Source: Jacaranda mimosifolia (taxonomy: Eukaryota; Streptophyta; Magnoliopsida; Lamiales; Bignoniaceae). Taken from it: a DNA stretch of 64,000 nucleotides. The notes below the pieces were generated by a model. That model did not search any database and had not been told where the DNA came from. It saw nothing but the letters and a program-made list of their open reading frames with translations. Shown one piece after another: positions 35,861 through 47,695 of this stretch (positions within the stretch are counted from its first letter, which is position 1; the number at the start of each line of letters is the position of its first letter). Location: the NCBI GenBank assembly GCA_018894105.1, contig CM032128.1:11079001-11143000 (forward strand), written 5' to 3'. The translations under genes were made by a program, and so were the position numbers.

Positions 35861-38706
35861 TGTAACACCCCTAAAGTTAGGTATTTGAGAAAATAAGGAT
35901 TTAGAAATCAAGATATTGGTTGGTTAAATTTTAAGGCTCGAAAAATAAATAAGAAGGACTTAATCGCATGGAAATTGAAAGTTTTGGGGTCGAATCGCAA
36001 TTTGAGAAGACTTGATTACAGCGCAATTTAAATGGGTGGATACGAGGCACTCATTTAGTCCAAGGGCTGAATTGAGGTTTATCAAAACTTGGAGGAACTG
36101 AATTAAAAGTCAAGTAGAAATCCAGGGGTCAATTTGTGAAGTTGGAAAATGTATATATATATATATATCAAAACCCTCCAGCGTTTCTTTATTTTCTTCA
36201 CCCGCGCCCATCATCCCCTTCACCAACGATCTCCACCGGTGATAACCCATTTCAAAAAACTAAACCAGCCATTCACTTCTCCTCTTCACCAGTATCACTT
36301 AGATACCACATGTATAACCCTTACGCTGACGAACCACTGGGAATGTGGAGTTGAAAGCTTACCGACGACGATTAGTGATGGGCACAGTGGAGCAGCGGTA
36401 GAGACAAGTTTTTAGGTAGTGTTTCTGGAAGAACTCAGTCGAGGATCATAATGGTAGCCTTGGATTGAAGTTTGGCTCGACGATGGTGGTGAATTTGGAG
36501 GAAGACAGCAACGGTGGATGTGGTGGCGCTGTGGTGTTTTTTTTATCAATCGTAGGCCTTCTCAGTAGTGAAACGTGAAATTTCTTAGGGTGTTGGACTG
36601 CTCTTGTTGAAAGGCATCGAATGGTGGTGGTGTTGGCCATTTCTAGCAGCGGTAGATGACGGCGGAGCTGAGGTAGAATCTTCGCCTCGTCACGACGATG
36701 GTGGTAGTGTAATTGGTTTGTGATTTTGCGGTCCCGGTTAAGATATCTTGGGTAATGATCGGAAGTTGGAATTGATATTTTGTACTATTCGTTTTACCGA
36801 ATTTTGTATATTGTTAAGAAAGATGAAATGATTTGATATGGGATTTAGATCTGGACCATGCATGTGTATTTATATGTATTAGTGGGTGGGCCCGAATTTT
36901 TATTATTATATGATAATTTTGGATTAATTGAGTTTATTAAAGGATTAAGCCCTAATTTCATGGATTTGAGATTTAAGTGAAAAGATTGGGCTATTAAGGA
37001 TAGTTGGACTATTGTGATTGATTTAGTATATTGTTGTGAGGTTAATTATGTAATTAAGGGCTTGATTGTATCTCTTTATCAGAACCAATGCGAACTCCGT
37101 GAATATTTCCATAATAATGGCATAATTAACACGTTTTGTAATGATAATATCGCGATAAACCTTAAATTACCGTATTAACGAAGTAATTATCGACTTTAGG
37201 TTGTTATTTGTGTAATTATAATTATAGGATTGAATGAGGATTCTGATAGTGAACCCACTCTTTTGGATTGGCGACGAGAAATTGGGTCTCCCAAACCTGT
37301 AAGCGGTGACAGCATTTCTGAGGCTATTGAGGTGAGCTTGACCGCTTTGGTACTTGTATTGATTGAACCTGTTTGTTATCCCTTTCGAAAACCCTATGAG
37401 GATCCACCGACCTGGTACTTGATTTGATTATAGCAATCTGTTACTTATTGAACCCTATGAGGTTCAACTGATTTGATAATTGCTGTGTGCACCCTGTGAG
37501 GGTAATTTTATCTGTCTTTTCTTAAAACTGTCCGTCTCTCGCTTGATTGAACTTTGTGAACTGTTCTAACTCGTGAACTATATCTGTTATTGGATCATAC
37601 ACTCCTATGCGGGCTTGATTTTCTTAAATCGTTTCTAATAACAAACTGATTGTCTCTGTTCTAGCGCCATGAACTTCAATCGTCCTAATCATTATCATCC
37701 AGTCTGAATCAGTACTGTTTATTGTTATTTGGCCTTGTTCGCATAATTAACTATCTTATATATTGTTTGAGTGGCCATGTTGGCAAAAATTGTTAATTGA
37801 ACGTCTTGATAAGTTGTTCCCAACTGTTGAGCTTTGGACGTTCTGATAAGTTGTTCCTAGCTATTATGCTTGGGGCGTGCTGATATATTCCAACTGACTT
37901 ACTGTCTGACTGATTGACTGACTGGTATAAGGGGAATCTAATATGCCTGTCCTATTCTAATTCGTTGGACTGCATATATTACTTGGGATTATTTTGTTTT
38001 GATTGTATTTCGATTAGTTTCTTGGTCTAGACTAGGTTATTGTCCAGGTTAGACGAGTTGTCTGCATTTCATCCCAAACTAATTCGTTTGAGATGGACCA
38101 TTCCTCCCAAACTGATTCGGTTGAGATGATCCCGGGCCGTTCGAGCTGACAGTCACAACTCCCGAGCTAGTACCTACTAATAACCTTGAATTTATTAATG
38201 TCTGTGTTCTGTTACATTCCTGTTTTGATTGCATTGTCTATTAAATTTATGATCTATTGAATTGTTTCCTCTTCAGCAGAGTCTTTATGATCTATTATTG
38301 ATTGTTATCTCTCTCTAAGTCCTTTGGACTTATCCTCTCGTTTTATCCTTGCTTTTCTCAGATAGGTGTTGATGATGGATATGGACTACAGGGTTGGACT
38401 AGAGAGTTTATTTTGCAATGGAATAATTGATTATATGTGTTTTGGGTTCTCTTGAACATTATGTTTTGCTTAAGTTTAAATTCAAGATATGTGATATGTA
38501 TATATTATGTTGATTAATATGGGTTGGATTTTGGGAATGTATTTAGTGCTTTTTTCGTAGTTTGTATAAGTTGAAGTAGGTTGCTGTCTCTGATGATTTT
38601 GAGAATTTTCTTATGGGCCTATTTACTATCTTATGGGTTATGATTTAAGTTTGAATTGAAGTGGCGTCTTAGCTTAGGGGTTATTCTGGGAAGGGGAGGT
38701 GCAACA
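35861..38706 (+). mobile_element. Solo LTR 2, copy B
   Basis: It starts TGTAACACCC and ends GGTGCAACA, and matches 21549-24470. The flanks ACTGT and ACTAC match poorly. Copy B also has about 22 extra bases before the LTR that copy A lacks, so the left flank may have been altered. Confidence 0.8.
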
Positions 38707-38936
38707 ACTACCATGGGAAGCTAGGAACTCATGGCAGCCTGACCCTGCCACTGTTGTACTGCCATGGTAACAGGCAACCCAAGTGACCGATGCCATGGTG
38801 GCTGCCATAGCCAAATTTGGCCCCTGCTAGATCTAGCCAGTAGGGGGGCTAGGGTGGGGGGTAGGGGGTTGTGGTGGGGTGGGAGTAGGATGGGGTTGTG
38901 TATATGTATGTATATATGCTATATATATGTATATTA
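38707..38936. repeat. GC-rich core of the TIR element (copy B, right half)
   Basis: Contains CCATGG three times within about 100 bp, then a G-rich run and a TATATG-rich tail. The left half is at about 35785-35860, before solo LTR 2. It is similar in layout to the core at 43065-43340. Confidence 0.55.
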
Positions 38937-39345
38937 AGTATAAATATAAATATATATTGACTAATATCTATGATATTGTATTGCATTTGCATGTATATAT
39001 ATATATAATTTTTTAATTATTTTACAATTTATACTTTTTATTAATGATTTAGTGTATTTTTGCAATTTTATTACTTGAAGATACTTTTATCATTTTCATA
39101 AAACTTCATGGGTGTTTTAGTTATTTCATAATATTAAGGTCATTTTAGTTTTTGTGATTTTTTTTTTCTTTTACTTTTCTTTTGATATATTCAATCAAGG
39201 GTATATTAATCATTTCACAGAAAGCATTTGACTTAACAGTTGACCATCAACGTCAGGAGGGTATATATAATTTCGTGACACTTGTGGACCTTGTTGTAAT
39301 TAGGTCAAACCTCAGGAGGTCTGGGTAATTAATCCTAATTTTGAA

Positions 39346-39480
39346 TTTCAAGAGTTTCCATTTGTGTGGTATAGAGCCTCCAAGGGAGTTGCTGGCACCA
39401 TAGCTACTATAAGCGGCAACTTAGATCCTAAAAGGGTACCTCCATTAGCTTTTGTTTTAAAGCTTCTTCTAGAGAATTGA
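39346..39480 (+). pseudogene. Protein-like fragment of unknown identity
   Basis: Directly beside the right end of the TIR element a 44-codon frame reads FPFVWYRASKGVAGTI, then SGNLDPKRVPP and a leucine-rich end before TGA. Its amino-acid mix is more protein-like than the surrounding AT-rich DNA, and a TTTCAAG acceptor-like site precedes it. I could not assign a family. It may be an exon remnant or chance. Confidence 0.25.
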
Positions 39481-42000
39481 TGTTTAATATTCAAGATGCA
39501 AATGGGGATGACTACTTGCGAGCAACTTCAATTTTGATATCAACGTACTTTATGTACTTGCTTTATGTTTTTATTCCATGCGCGTTGCCACACAATGCAT
39601 CAAATAAGTGTAATGGTAAATCTTCCTTATGGGATATGATAAGACCTGACCAAATCTACTGAGCAAATATTTGTTGCTAACTTAGGTCATTCTTGTTATT
39701 GTACTGGACATCTATGTAGCGGCACGATTGAAATGAATAATTTAGAAAGGTCGTGAAATTGTGATGGAAAATCGGTCACTATTTGTAGCATTTCATATTT
39801 TTTTTATTATACTACCAACCTTAATTAATTTAGATTAATTAATCATTTAGGAATAATTTAATCATGTTTAGTAAAATTACTTTATATTCCTAATCAAAGC
39901 TGAAAAAAAAAAGATAAAAATAAATAACAGTAGACAAGCAAATAATTAGATAAAAATACAATTTAAGAACTTTTAATCCTTACAAAATACCAAATTTATT
40001 AGGTCTCTTTCTCTATATAACATTCATACCACTTCTCCTTCTCTATAATACATCTTCAGGCCTTCATAATTTCAGCAAAATATTTTCCCTATGAAGCCTT
40101 CAACTCATTCCTCTCATTTGAAAAAACTCCAAATATTAGGCCAAGAAAAGGATCATTAGGAAGTCTCAACGCTCGACTCTTGTTCGTGCTGCTTCATAGG
40201 TATGATTCCATATTTAAACTCTGATGTAGACATAAATTTAGGTTATATTATAATTTGTAGCGTTTGTATTTTGTATGTATATAATATTTGCATAGTTTAA
40301 TATTGTTGTTGCTAGGCTTTGATTTTTAGATTTTAAGGTTAAAAGTTCTACATTAATTCATGGGTCAAATTGTGGTAATTTTATTCCAGAATTTTTATGG
40401 ATGAAATTCAATGCATTTAGAATATTTCTGCAATATTTCACATTTCTAGCATTTTTCTTGGATTTTTCAAAAAATTTGAAAGTTTCATGCCAGATTGAGA
40501 GACGAGTCTATGTAGTTTCATTTTAAAAAAAATTATTTACTCATTAAAAGAAAGTATTTTAAAGTGGTATATTTTACTATAAAACTTTGATATATTTATA
40601 GAGTCATTGTAAAATCTTATAAGATAAGTTCGTGGAATTCATTTTCTAAAAATCATCTATCGTAACTGCCAAAGTCTTGATGAGTCTGAACTGATTTGAA
40701 TTTGATGGATTTGCCACCCATGATAATGAAAGTATTTTCATTTATTAATTTTTGTAAGATTAACTTGAGTTTTTCTAGAATAAACTAGTATATTATTAGA
40801 ACGTCAAGAGATTTTATTTTATTTGTGAAATATGATAATTGGCTATATTAGAAAATTTTCCTACAAACTATTTATTTATTCTGCACGAAAAGAGCTTTAT
40901 GATGAATATGGTAAGTTCCCAGTATATGAATTGTAGATCGATCTCTTAGGTATTTGTAAAATTTTGAGTCATCTTCATTTGAGGCATGTTGAAAAAGTTA
41001 TTATGGTCAAAATACAATAATTTGCCACATAGAAAAAATTTGCTAAAAACTAAAGCCGTTCTTTTTTATTCACCACTACTACCTCTGGAACTAGATTTTT
41101 CTCACTTATATTAGTCAATCTAGACTAATGACATCAAGATAAAAGTTTTAATCATATATCTTTCCAATGCCGTAAGAATTGAGTCAATCGGATATCTAGA
41201 AAGAAATTTATGAACCAGTTATCAAAATGTATATGGAAGGAGAAATTCTTGATTAATTTTGTGATCATGTATACACTGGTTTATTGATATATATTGACTC
41301 CTAAGAATTAATCCACCCCTATAATATTTTAATAGAATCTTCATGTATTTATTTGTGGGAGTATGGTAGTATATTAATCTACCAAGTTCTTTCTTGCTTT
41401 AATTTAGTGTTCCAATTTTATTTTATTTTATTAATATTGGTTTAGATTTTCATGAAACGTTGTTTAATTTATTGGATGGATTTGCATTGGACTTTATGAA
41501 TCAATTAGAATGTTCATTGAGTTGAATATTATTTTTGTATTCGCAAGTAATTTGGAACTTAACACATCAGGTTCGCCTTGATCCTATTAATAAGTTTTGT
41601 GAGTATTTTAAATGTTAAGCATATATAATGTTACTTTTCAAACTCAAAAGAATATATACTATAATATAACACAAATAATACTACTTTTCCTTGCTTTTCA
41701 CTGTATTAGAAAAAGTATATTCTGTTATGCACCAAGAATTCCATTTTCCTATTTATTAACAAGTATGCAAGAAATTCTTTTTGCTTGTTTAAAGCTTTTT
41801 CCATATATTTTTTCAAAAAAAGTATATTCCACTATGTACAAAATTTTACTTTCTTTGTTTATGTTAGTGATTTTTGCAAAAAGGTTTTTTGAAAGCTATT
41901 AGTATTTTTAAGAATTGTGTTTTTGAACTGACAGTTAAATATCATAATTAATACTTATGAATGAACCTTACTGTTATTGTTACTGGTAATTGAATCCAAC
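39481..42000. other. AT-rich DNA, possibly an old LTR
   Basis: A TATA-like CTCTATATAAC lies at about 40010, and an AG/GTATGA donor-like site at about 40200 follows a pyrimidine-rich leader. The text at 41000-41230 has the style of plant Ty3 LTRs. No clear TG...CA ends, PBS or coding frame were found, so I do not name an element or a host promoter here. Confidence 0.25.
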
Positions 42001-42004
42001 TTAA

Positions 42005-42200
42005 TTTAGATGTATGAGGGGTTTCACCAGGTGGCAACGGGCTTGATAGTTATACCTCAAGCCCCCATGATTCAATCCCCCAACACATAATAGAAGTTGT
42101 TTTTGATTGAGGAGAGTCGTAGGATTTTTTCTGAACCTAAGCTTGTGTATTGTTTAGTGAGGTAGTGCCTTATCCAGAATGATAAAGACTATCATGGTGG
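42005..42200 (+). mobile_element. Possible tRNA-derived SINE
   Basis: GATTCAATCCC at 42069-42079 matches the pol III B-box consensus at all but one position. A weaker A-box-like GTGGCAACGGG lies about 37 bp upstream. About 120 bp of less AT-rich sequence follows. I cannot see clear target duplications or a poly-A end, so the call is tentative. Confidence 0.3.
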
Positions 42201-42587
42201 GAATTATAATATTGACCGACTTCATCAATTACTAAGTTGATTGTCAGCATTTAAATATTAAAATCTTGTGAATGATAACTAGTTTCATCTTAATTTATAA
42301 CTTCTTGATTTGCTAATCATTTGTGACTGAATTAACACAACATCAATAATCATCCAAGCAACTCATATAAGTGATAGGGCAGCGATTGAAAATTCAATCA
42401 TAAAAGTGACTAAGAGTATGCGTGGGTCTGTAAAATTAGCCATCATTTAGTGATTGAATTTTTAGTCATTACATAGTGACCAACTTGTGATTGAAATTGA
42501 ATAAAATTAGTAGTTATCAAAGTGTTTAGTTGATCACAAATCAATGACGAGAGTAATCAATCACAAATTTGGTCATAAAACAGTAAT
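42201..42587. other. AT-rich flank with TGTGATCAAAT-type motifs
   Basis: Short motifs such as GATCACAAATC and ATCACAAATTTGGTCA recur in both orientations here and again at 43800-44060. They look like subterminal repeats of a DNA transposon, but no inward-facing termini could be found. Confidence 0.35.
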
Positions 42588-43752
42588 GAGAAAAATATCA
42601 TTTTCATCCTCTAACTTTGGCCTTTATGTCTTTTGGTCCTTTTAATTTTGAGATTTTATTTTAGTCCACAAACCCGCAAAATTCTTGTAATTTTAGTCTT
42701 TCGGACTAAAATTGGCACATGTGAACCCAAAATTAGTTCAATTGGGCTAAAATTTTAGGAAAAATTTGTCAAGTGTACCCAATGCCATGTACACATCAAG
42801 TCAGCTGTCACGTCATTATACACATCAATCATTTGACTTTTGAAAAGAAAATTGAGGGGGGCAATATTACAATTATATATTTATTAAGAGTAAAAAGAAA
42901 TAAAAAAAGAAGAAAAATGCACAACATGTAAAATTCAAATTTCTCACACTGTCTAATCTAAAAAATATAGTTTTATCTCATATATCTAAAATAAATTGTT
43001 AAATTTAATTATAAAATATTATAAATCAATTAAAAGTTTATTTTTTATAGAAAAAAACCCACAAAACCCTCACCCTCACCCTCCCCCTCCCCACCCACCC
43101 CAAAAACTATTGGCCATGGTAGCCGTATGCCAGGAGGCCATGCGAGCCTACTCAAGCAGCGGCCTCACGAATCTGCTCAGGCTGGCCGAGCGAGCTCGCC
43201 TAGGTAGCCCCTCACCCTCTCTCCAACCCACTGGCCATGGTGGCCGTCTGCCCGGCAGCCATGTGAGCCTACCCAGGTGGCCATGGTCTGGCCAGCAGCT
43301 GCCTGAGGTTTGGGGGCGCAACGACGGGAGTGGAAGTGGGAGGAGAAAGGATTTATATGTAGGTATATGTTGTGTATATATATCAAATATATATCACATA
43401 CTTAAATTAATGTAGAATATAAAACATTTGTACTTTTTTATAATAATTTTTAATTTTCTTTGTTAATAGAAATCTATTAACTAAAATTATAATAAGATTT
43501 TCCCTCTAATTTTGATCTATGTAGCATGGTAAGTAGTAATTTTTTGATGACGTGGCATTCGGGTATACATGTCATAATTTCCCCAAAATTTCAGCCCGAT
43601 TGAACCAATTTTGGGTCCACATCCAATTTCAGCCTAAAGGACTAAAGTTACAAGAATTTTGCAAGCTCAAAGACTAAAATAAAATTTTAAAATTGAAAAC
43701 TACCAAAAGGCATATAAGCTAAAGTTGGAAGACAAAACTGACATGTTTCCCA
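42588..43752. mobile_element. MULE-like TIR element with GC-rich core (1.16 kb)
   Basis: Long imperfect terminal inverted repeats of about 170-200 bp. The left arm has CTAACTTTGGC, TTTTATTTTAGTC and GCAAAATTCTTGTAA; the right arm has the same motifs inverted. Flanks AACAGTAAT (42579-42587) and AATAGTAAT (43753-43761) match at 8 of 9 bases, the duplication size of Mutator-like elements. The core (43065-43340) is GC-rich and has open frames on both strands, but no transposase or known domain. Confidence 0.8.
43065..43340. repeat. GC-rich core with internal repeats
   Basis: Starts with CCCTCACC/CCCCACC runs, then two related units beginning GGCCATGGTAGCC (about 43112) and GGCCATGGTGGCC (about 43233), with CCATG...GAGCCTAC in each. 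It is far more GC-rich than its arms. It may be captured host sequence, but no exon could be identified. Confidence 0.6.
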
Positions 43753-44830
43753 AATAGTAATTGAATTTTTTATTTCTACCACATGACTCAATATCTTGGT
43801 CATCATGACTCGATCATTGAAATATTTAGTCATTAATAATGACTGATTTGTAACCAAAATTGAATAAGATCGTTAGCCATTGCTCATAAATCAGTTGCAA
43901 ATAGCAATTGAAGGTTTGATCACTATTTGTGATCGATTTATAATATATTAAGTTATTAAGAAGAACAAATTTGTGATCGAAATTTAAAGAGTTGTGTAAG
44001 ATTTTATCTCACTTATGAGCGACCAAATTAAAAATTGATCACTAATGAAATTGGTAATAAGGTTTTCTTCAATTGAACTATTTGTTCAGAAATTCATCAC
44101 AACTTTCATTTAGTATCCATTTTTCTTATTTAGTTTAGTCACGCAAATGAGTAATTATAAAATTTAATAACAAAAAGTTGATAATTTTACTATTTTAAAG
44201 GAAGTGCAGGTGTGATTAGCCCACAATAATAATAACACTCCCAACCCCATGAAATTCAGAGTTGGAATCGTCCAGTCGACAAAAGAATACAACATATATA
44301 TTGCATGCTTTTGTTTGGTATGGGGCATTCGAACAAGCCCGAGGAAAATCTAATGCCATGCACCCACAGTAGGCAATACATCTCATGTGCATGCAGATGG
44401 GAATCTGCAGCTGGAGTATTGTTTATACGTTAGTATTACGAGGGCATTATTGGAGTAGTGGTGGGGCTCTAACTAATGGTGGGGTAGTGCTCTGATCAAC
44501 GAATCCATAATTTTTTGTTCAGTTGGAGACTAATTATATGGCTTAATAGTTGTATTGGTAAAATGGTCTGAGTAAATAAATTAGCTGTAGTCTATCCCAA
44601 TTCATGACCATGGAAGATTAATGAAAATTATTGATGGTTAAGATAACGCATTAATGTTGTCACATAGTTAAAGAGTATCATATGTTTCGTGTTTAATTCA
44701 TCTTATCAAAATTTGGCAGATTTTTTTGTTCCTCAAATGACATAACCTTGAGAGGTTTTGGCCAATTTACTAGGAACGTCTTACTATTTGCGTAATACAA
44801 CTATTGTCAATAATACATATTTTTGGGAAA
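43753..44830. other. Unassigned DNA
   Basis: The first 300 bp continue the flank motifs described before the MULE. The stretch 44200-44520 is less AT-rich and looks single-copy within this window. No gene or element ends were seen. Confidence 0.4.
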
Positions 44831-47159
44831 ATTAATTTTCTATTCCCACAATAAAATTATGTGTACAATGTTAGTCCTAAAAATCGACACTTGTCACTTC
44901 TAGTCCAAATTTCATAACTTTTTTAGCACTTTTGGTCCTCCGCCATTAAATGGTGGCGAAATCCATTAAAATGAAAAGAACTAATTACTCACATACTCCT
45001 AAAATTTAATTTATTTATGAAAAGAATCACAAAACATGAAATGTCCATTCAACCCTAATGCTGCTTGAAAATGGAATAGGGTCCTTTTAGTATCAAAAAG
45101 TGCGTTGGTTCGTTTTCCTTTAGAACATGTATGAAGAAATCTTCTTCTTTTTGAAAATTCTCTGAGTTTGTGATTTCTTATGCATGATTTCTTGTCCCTA
45201 AAGTTTTTTTAGAACTCCATATTTATAGATTACAGTCTTGATGGGCTTAGGCCTATTAAGGTTTCTTGCCCTTCTTTACGGGCTTAGCTTGTCTTTTGGT
45301 CTCTCCGGCCTTTTACTTGGCTAATTAATTTTGGCAATTGAGTCATTTTTAGTCAATTTACCGAATTATCTTTATAGTCAATCTTTAGCAGTTTCATCAA
45401 ACCCCCTATTTTCGATTGGGAGATTTTAACTTTATAATGAAAATATAAATAAATCCAACTTTTAATTTTTTCTTTACCGAACTTTGTTATAATTTAATTA
45501 ATTTTCATTCATCAAGTTAAGGTGCGCAAGGGTGTAGGTTTGTGTTCTATTGAAAGACTTTGGAAAAATTCTGTGTTGCTATCATCTAAGGACTTATGAA
45601 AATTTTGCGTAGTACTTGCCTCAAGACTTATGTAAATTTCAAAGTGAAATTGTAAGGATTGAAATGTTGGGAAGGAAGAACCAATTCAAATTATGATCGA
45701 GGTTGAATCACCTTTGAAAAGGAGAGATAGAGAAGAATATTCATGTTTGACGTCTGTTGAGTGCCCATGTTGGGTGTGGGTGTGTGTCTGTGTCAAGAGT
45801 GTGCTTGGAACCTACCGAGCTCTACATCCTTGTAGGACTTAGGCTTTACCATGAAGTTTTTCTGCTTCAAAAATATTTTGGGGTAGCCGACAATGTTTTG
45901 TATCCAGTAGGGGACTTTGTCATTTTGTGAAGTTACTAGGGGACTTAAAAGAATTTATTGGGACTAAGATTAGTGTCCCAAGGAATGTTGAGGATGTTTG
46001 CTAAAAGTTTGCATCTTGTAAAGGACTTAGGAATCTTGGGCATTTCATGATTGGGAAACCTTTTGAGGTTGTTTCATCAATTAAGTCAAGTGCATTTATT
46101 CAACTTTATCTGGGTTGAGGTTTGATAGGTGTTCATGTCCTATTGTTTTTTGGATGGCGTCATGTTAGTTGTCTTGCATTTCTCCAAAGACTTAGACAAA
46201 ATTTGTACTTTGTATTTTCCTAAGGACTTTGGAAGATCATGTGTTGCATTCATCTAATGACTTAGATATATTTTAAGTGTGTAATTGTGAGAAGTGTGTC
46301 TCATCGGTGATTAAGAGATGAGTTCTCAGGGTGACATTTTTCTCCTTTTCTTTTGTTTTACTTCACCCTAGTCAATGTGAGCTTTTGTCTAACTCATTAG
46401 AGTCAGTAAAAACTTCTTGGGGTATATAAATTTAAAGAATGGTTATGTCTTGAGAGCTTGATATTGGGAAGTAGGACATAATTTAAGTTACAATCTCTAA
46501 CTAAGTCGGAGTTCGAGTTCATAGGCCTAACATGAAGGCCCATGCTCGATGGATATGCAGAGATGATGTCCGCAGGGTATAAGGAAATAACGCTTGCTAG
46601 GCCGGACTCTAAGTGATGTGCTCGGTGCTCGGCATAGTAATCGGGCACCCAACGTTGTACTCGGACACCCAACATCGCATTTGGGCACCTAGGAAGGTGT
46701 TTGGATGCCTAGGAGATGTAACCTAACATGACTTAGAATATTTTTTTTAAAGGTAGGTTCTAAGCTTTGGAAATTTCTTAGGATCCTTAATAGGGCTTTA
46801 AGCTATCAAACTAACTCATAGAGCTTGGAGCTCCAGAGATTCCTTAGGATTTTTGACAAAACTTTGCACTCAGCGAATAATTTATAAATTTTTTTGGCAG
46901 AACTGTTTGCCCCTAATATCTCTTAGGTTTTCTTGCAAGGTTAAGTTTTTTTGGGAGCCTTACAGAGTGCCTTTTGGAGGAGTCTTTTCAAAGACCCTTC
47001 AAGATATGCAATCACATTATGTCATTTTGTGCAACCTATTGAGGTCTCATTGTGGAAGTGATACTTCATGCTCTGAAGGTTCTTCCACTAGGCAAGTTAT
47101 GATTCCTTTATGAGTATCTCTCAATGAGTATCTTCTAGAGGGCTCTTAGCAGTTGTGGT
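44831..47159 (-). mobile_element. Left part of a decayed retroelement, probably Ty3 Tat-like
   Basis: On the minus strand 45180-45240 has a TATA-like TCTATAAATATGG, so an LTR may lie at about 45000-45500. The sequence onward to 47159 has no recognisable domain. Four tandem 20-bp units lie at 46641-46720. The assignment rests mainly on the gag remnant at 49209-50100 and is weak. Confidence 0.3.
46641..46720. repeat. Tandem 20-bp repeat, 4 units
   Basis: Units begin at 46641, 46661, 46681 and 46701 and share a core like TCGGGCACCCAACGTTGTAC. The period is exactly 20, with growing divergence towards the right. Confidence 0.8.
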
Positions 47160-47356
47160 TTCCACTAGCCTTCCCTCTTGTCTTTTTTTAGATGGCTAAG
47201 TATCAGCCAAACATAGAGTTATTTTTACGTCTACCGTATTGTAGAATCCTTGTGTCTTTGTTGCGGGAGTTAGGATTTTAAGGGGCGTTAGGTCATTTCC
47301 TTGGTGAAATTAAAGGAAAGGTTAGCTAAATTCTTTAGGAGCATGAGCGTTGGAAG

Positions 47357-47695
47357 GTGAGATATGCTAAAGAAATGAAGAGTTGGGAGAAGTTCTTAGA
47401 TTCCTTCGCTGGGAGGGTACTTATTGACATAGCTTATAAGGATGGGACCAAAGAGTATAAGGACTCTAACAAATTCCTAAAAGTAGTAAAGGCGAAGTCG
47501 AAGGTGATCTTTGAGCCAACCATCCAAAGTTGTCATCGTATTTTGAGCAAGATTGGGCAGTATCCTGTAGAAAACTTGTTGATGTTGGACTTCACTATCT
47601 CAATTCGTCTTGCAGTTGGAGAGCTTGAGAAAGGTCCTGAAGCTGGAGCAGAGACTATGGTGGAAGAGCCCATGGATGCAACGCCACAAGAATGA
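47357..47695 (+). pseudogene. Possible antisense extra ORF of a Tat-like element (C-terminal part)
   Basis: This 112-codon frame is hydrophilic and protein-like: WEKFLDSFAGRVLID, KYSN-type lysine-rich middle, then GQYPVENLLML and an acidic end with ELEKG and EEPMDA. Related codons can be read upstream to about 47280, with a stop. It runs opposite to the gag remnant at 49209-50100. Tat-lineage Ty3 elements are known to carry an extra ORF on the antisense strand, and this would fit. I do not recognise a domain with certainty, and it may be something else. Confidence 0.4.

Larger units (their letters stand above)
25295..38936 (+). repeat. Segmental duplication, copy B
   Basis: This copy is free of the MITE and the chromovirus found in copy A, and keeps both CACTA ends, the TRIM and the right TIR of the TTAATTACCC element. 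It is the more complete reference for the ancestral order. Confidence 0.85.
31698..39335. mobile_element. MULE-like TIR element hosting two solo LTRs
   Basis: The left end AAGGGTTAATTACCCTGA and the right end, read inverted as GGATTAATTACCCAGA, continue as imperfect inverted repeats for about 40 bp. TAATTTT flanks both ends (31691-31697 and 39336-39342). Without the two solo LTRs the element would be about 1.7 kb. It has AT-rich arms and a GC-rich core that solo LTR 2 splits. No transposase is visible. Long TIRs and a 7-bp or slightly longer duplication suggest a Mutator-like non-autonomous element, but the superfamily is not certain. Confidence 0.72.

Noticed and set aside
36136..36415. Frames in solo LTR 2 of copy B
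   Set aside because: Same reason: LTR sequence, not conserved as protein between copies.
40000..40210. Host gene promoter and first exon
   Set aside because: A TATA-like box and donor-like site exist, but no following exons; an old LTR is at least as likely.
42400..44060. A CACTA element around the MULE-like element
   Set aside because: Subterminal-like motifs are present, but the CACTA/TAGTG strings near 42450 and 44038 face outwards, not inwards.
44830..44990. Second MULE-like TIR element
   Set aside because: One arm resembles such TIRs (TTTTAGCACTTTTGGTCC), but no inverted partner was found.
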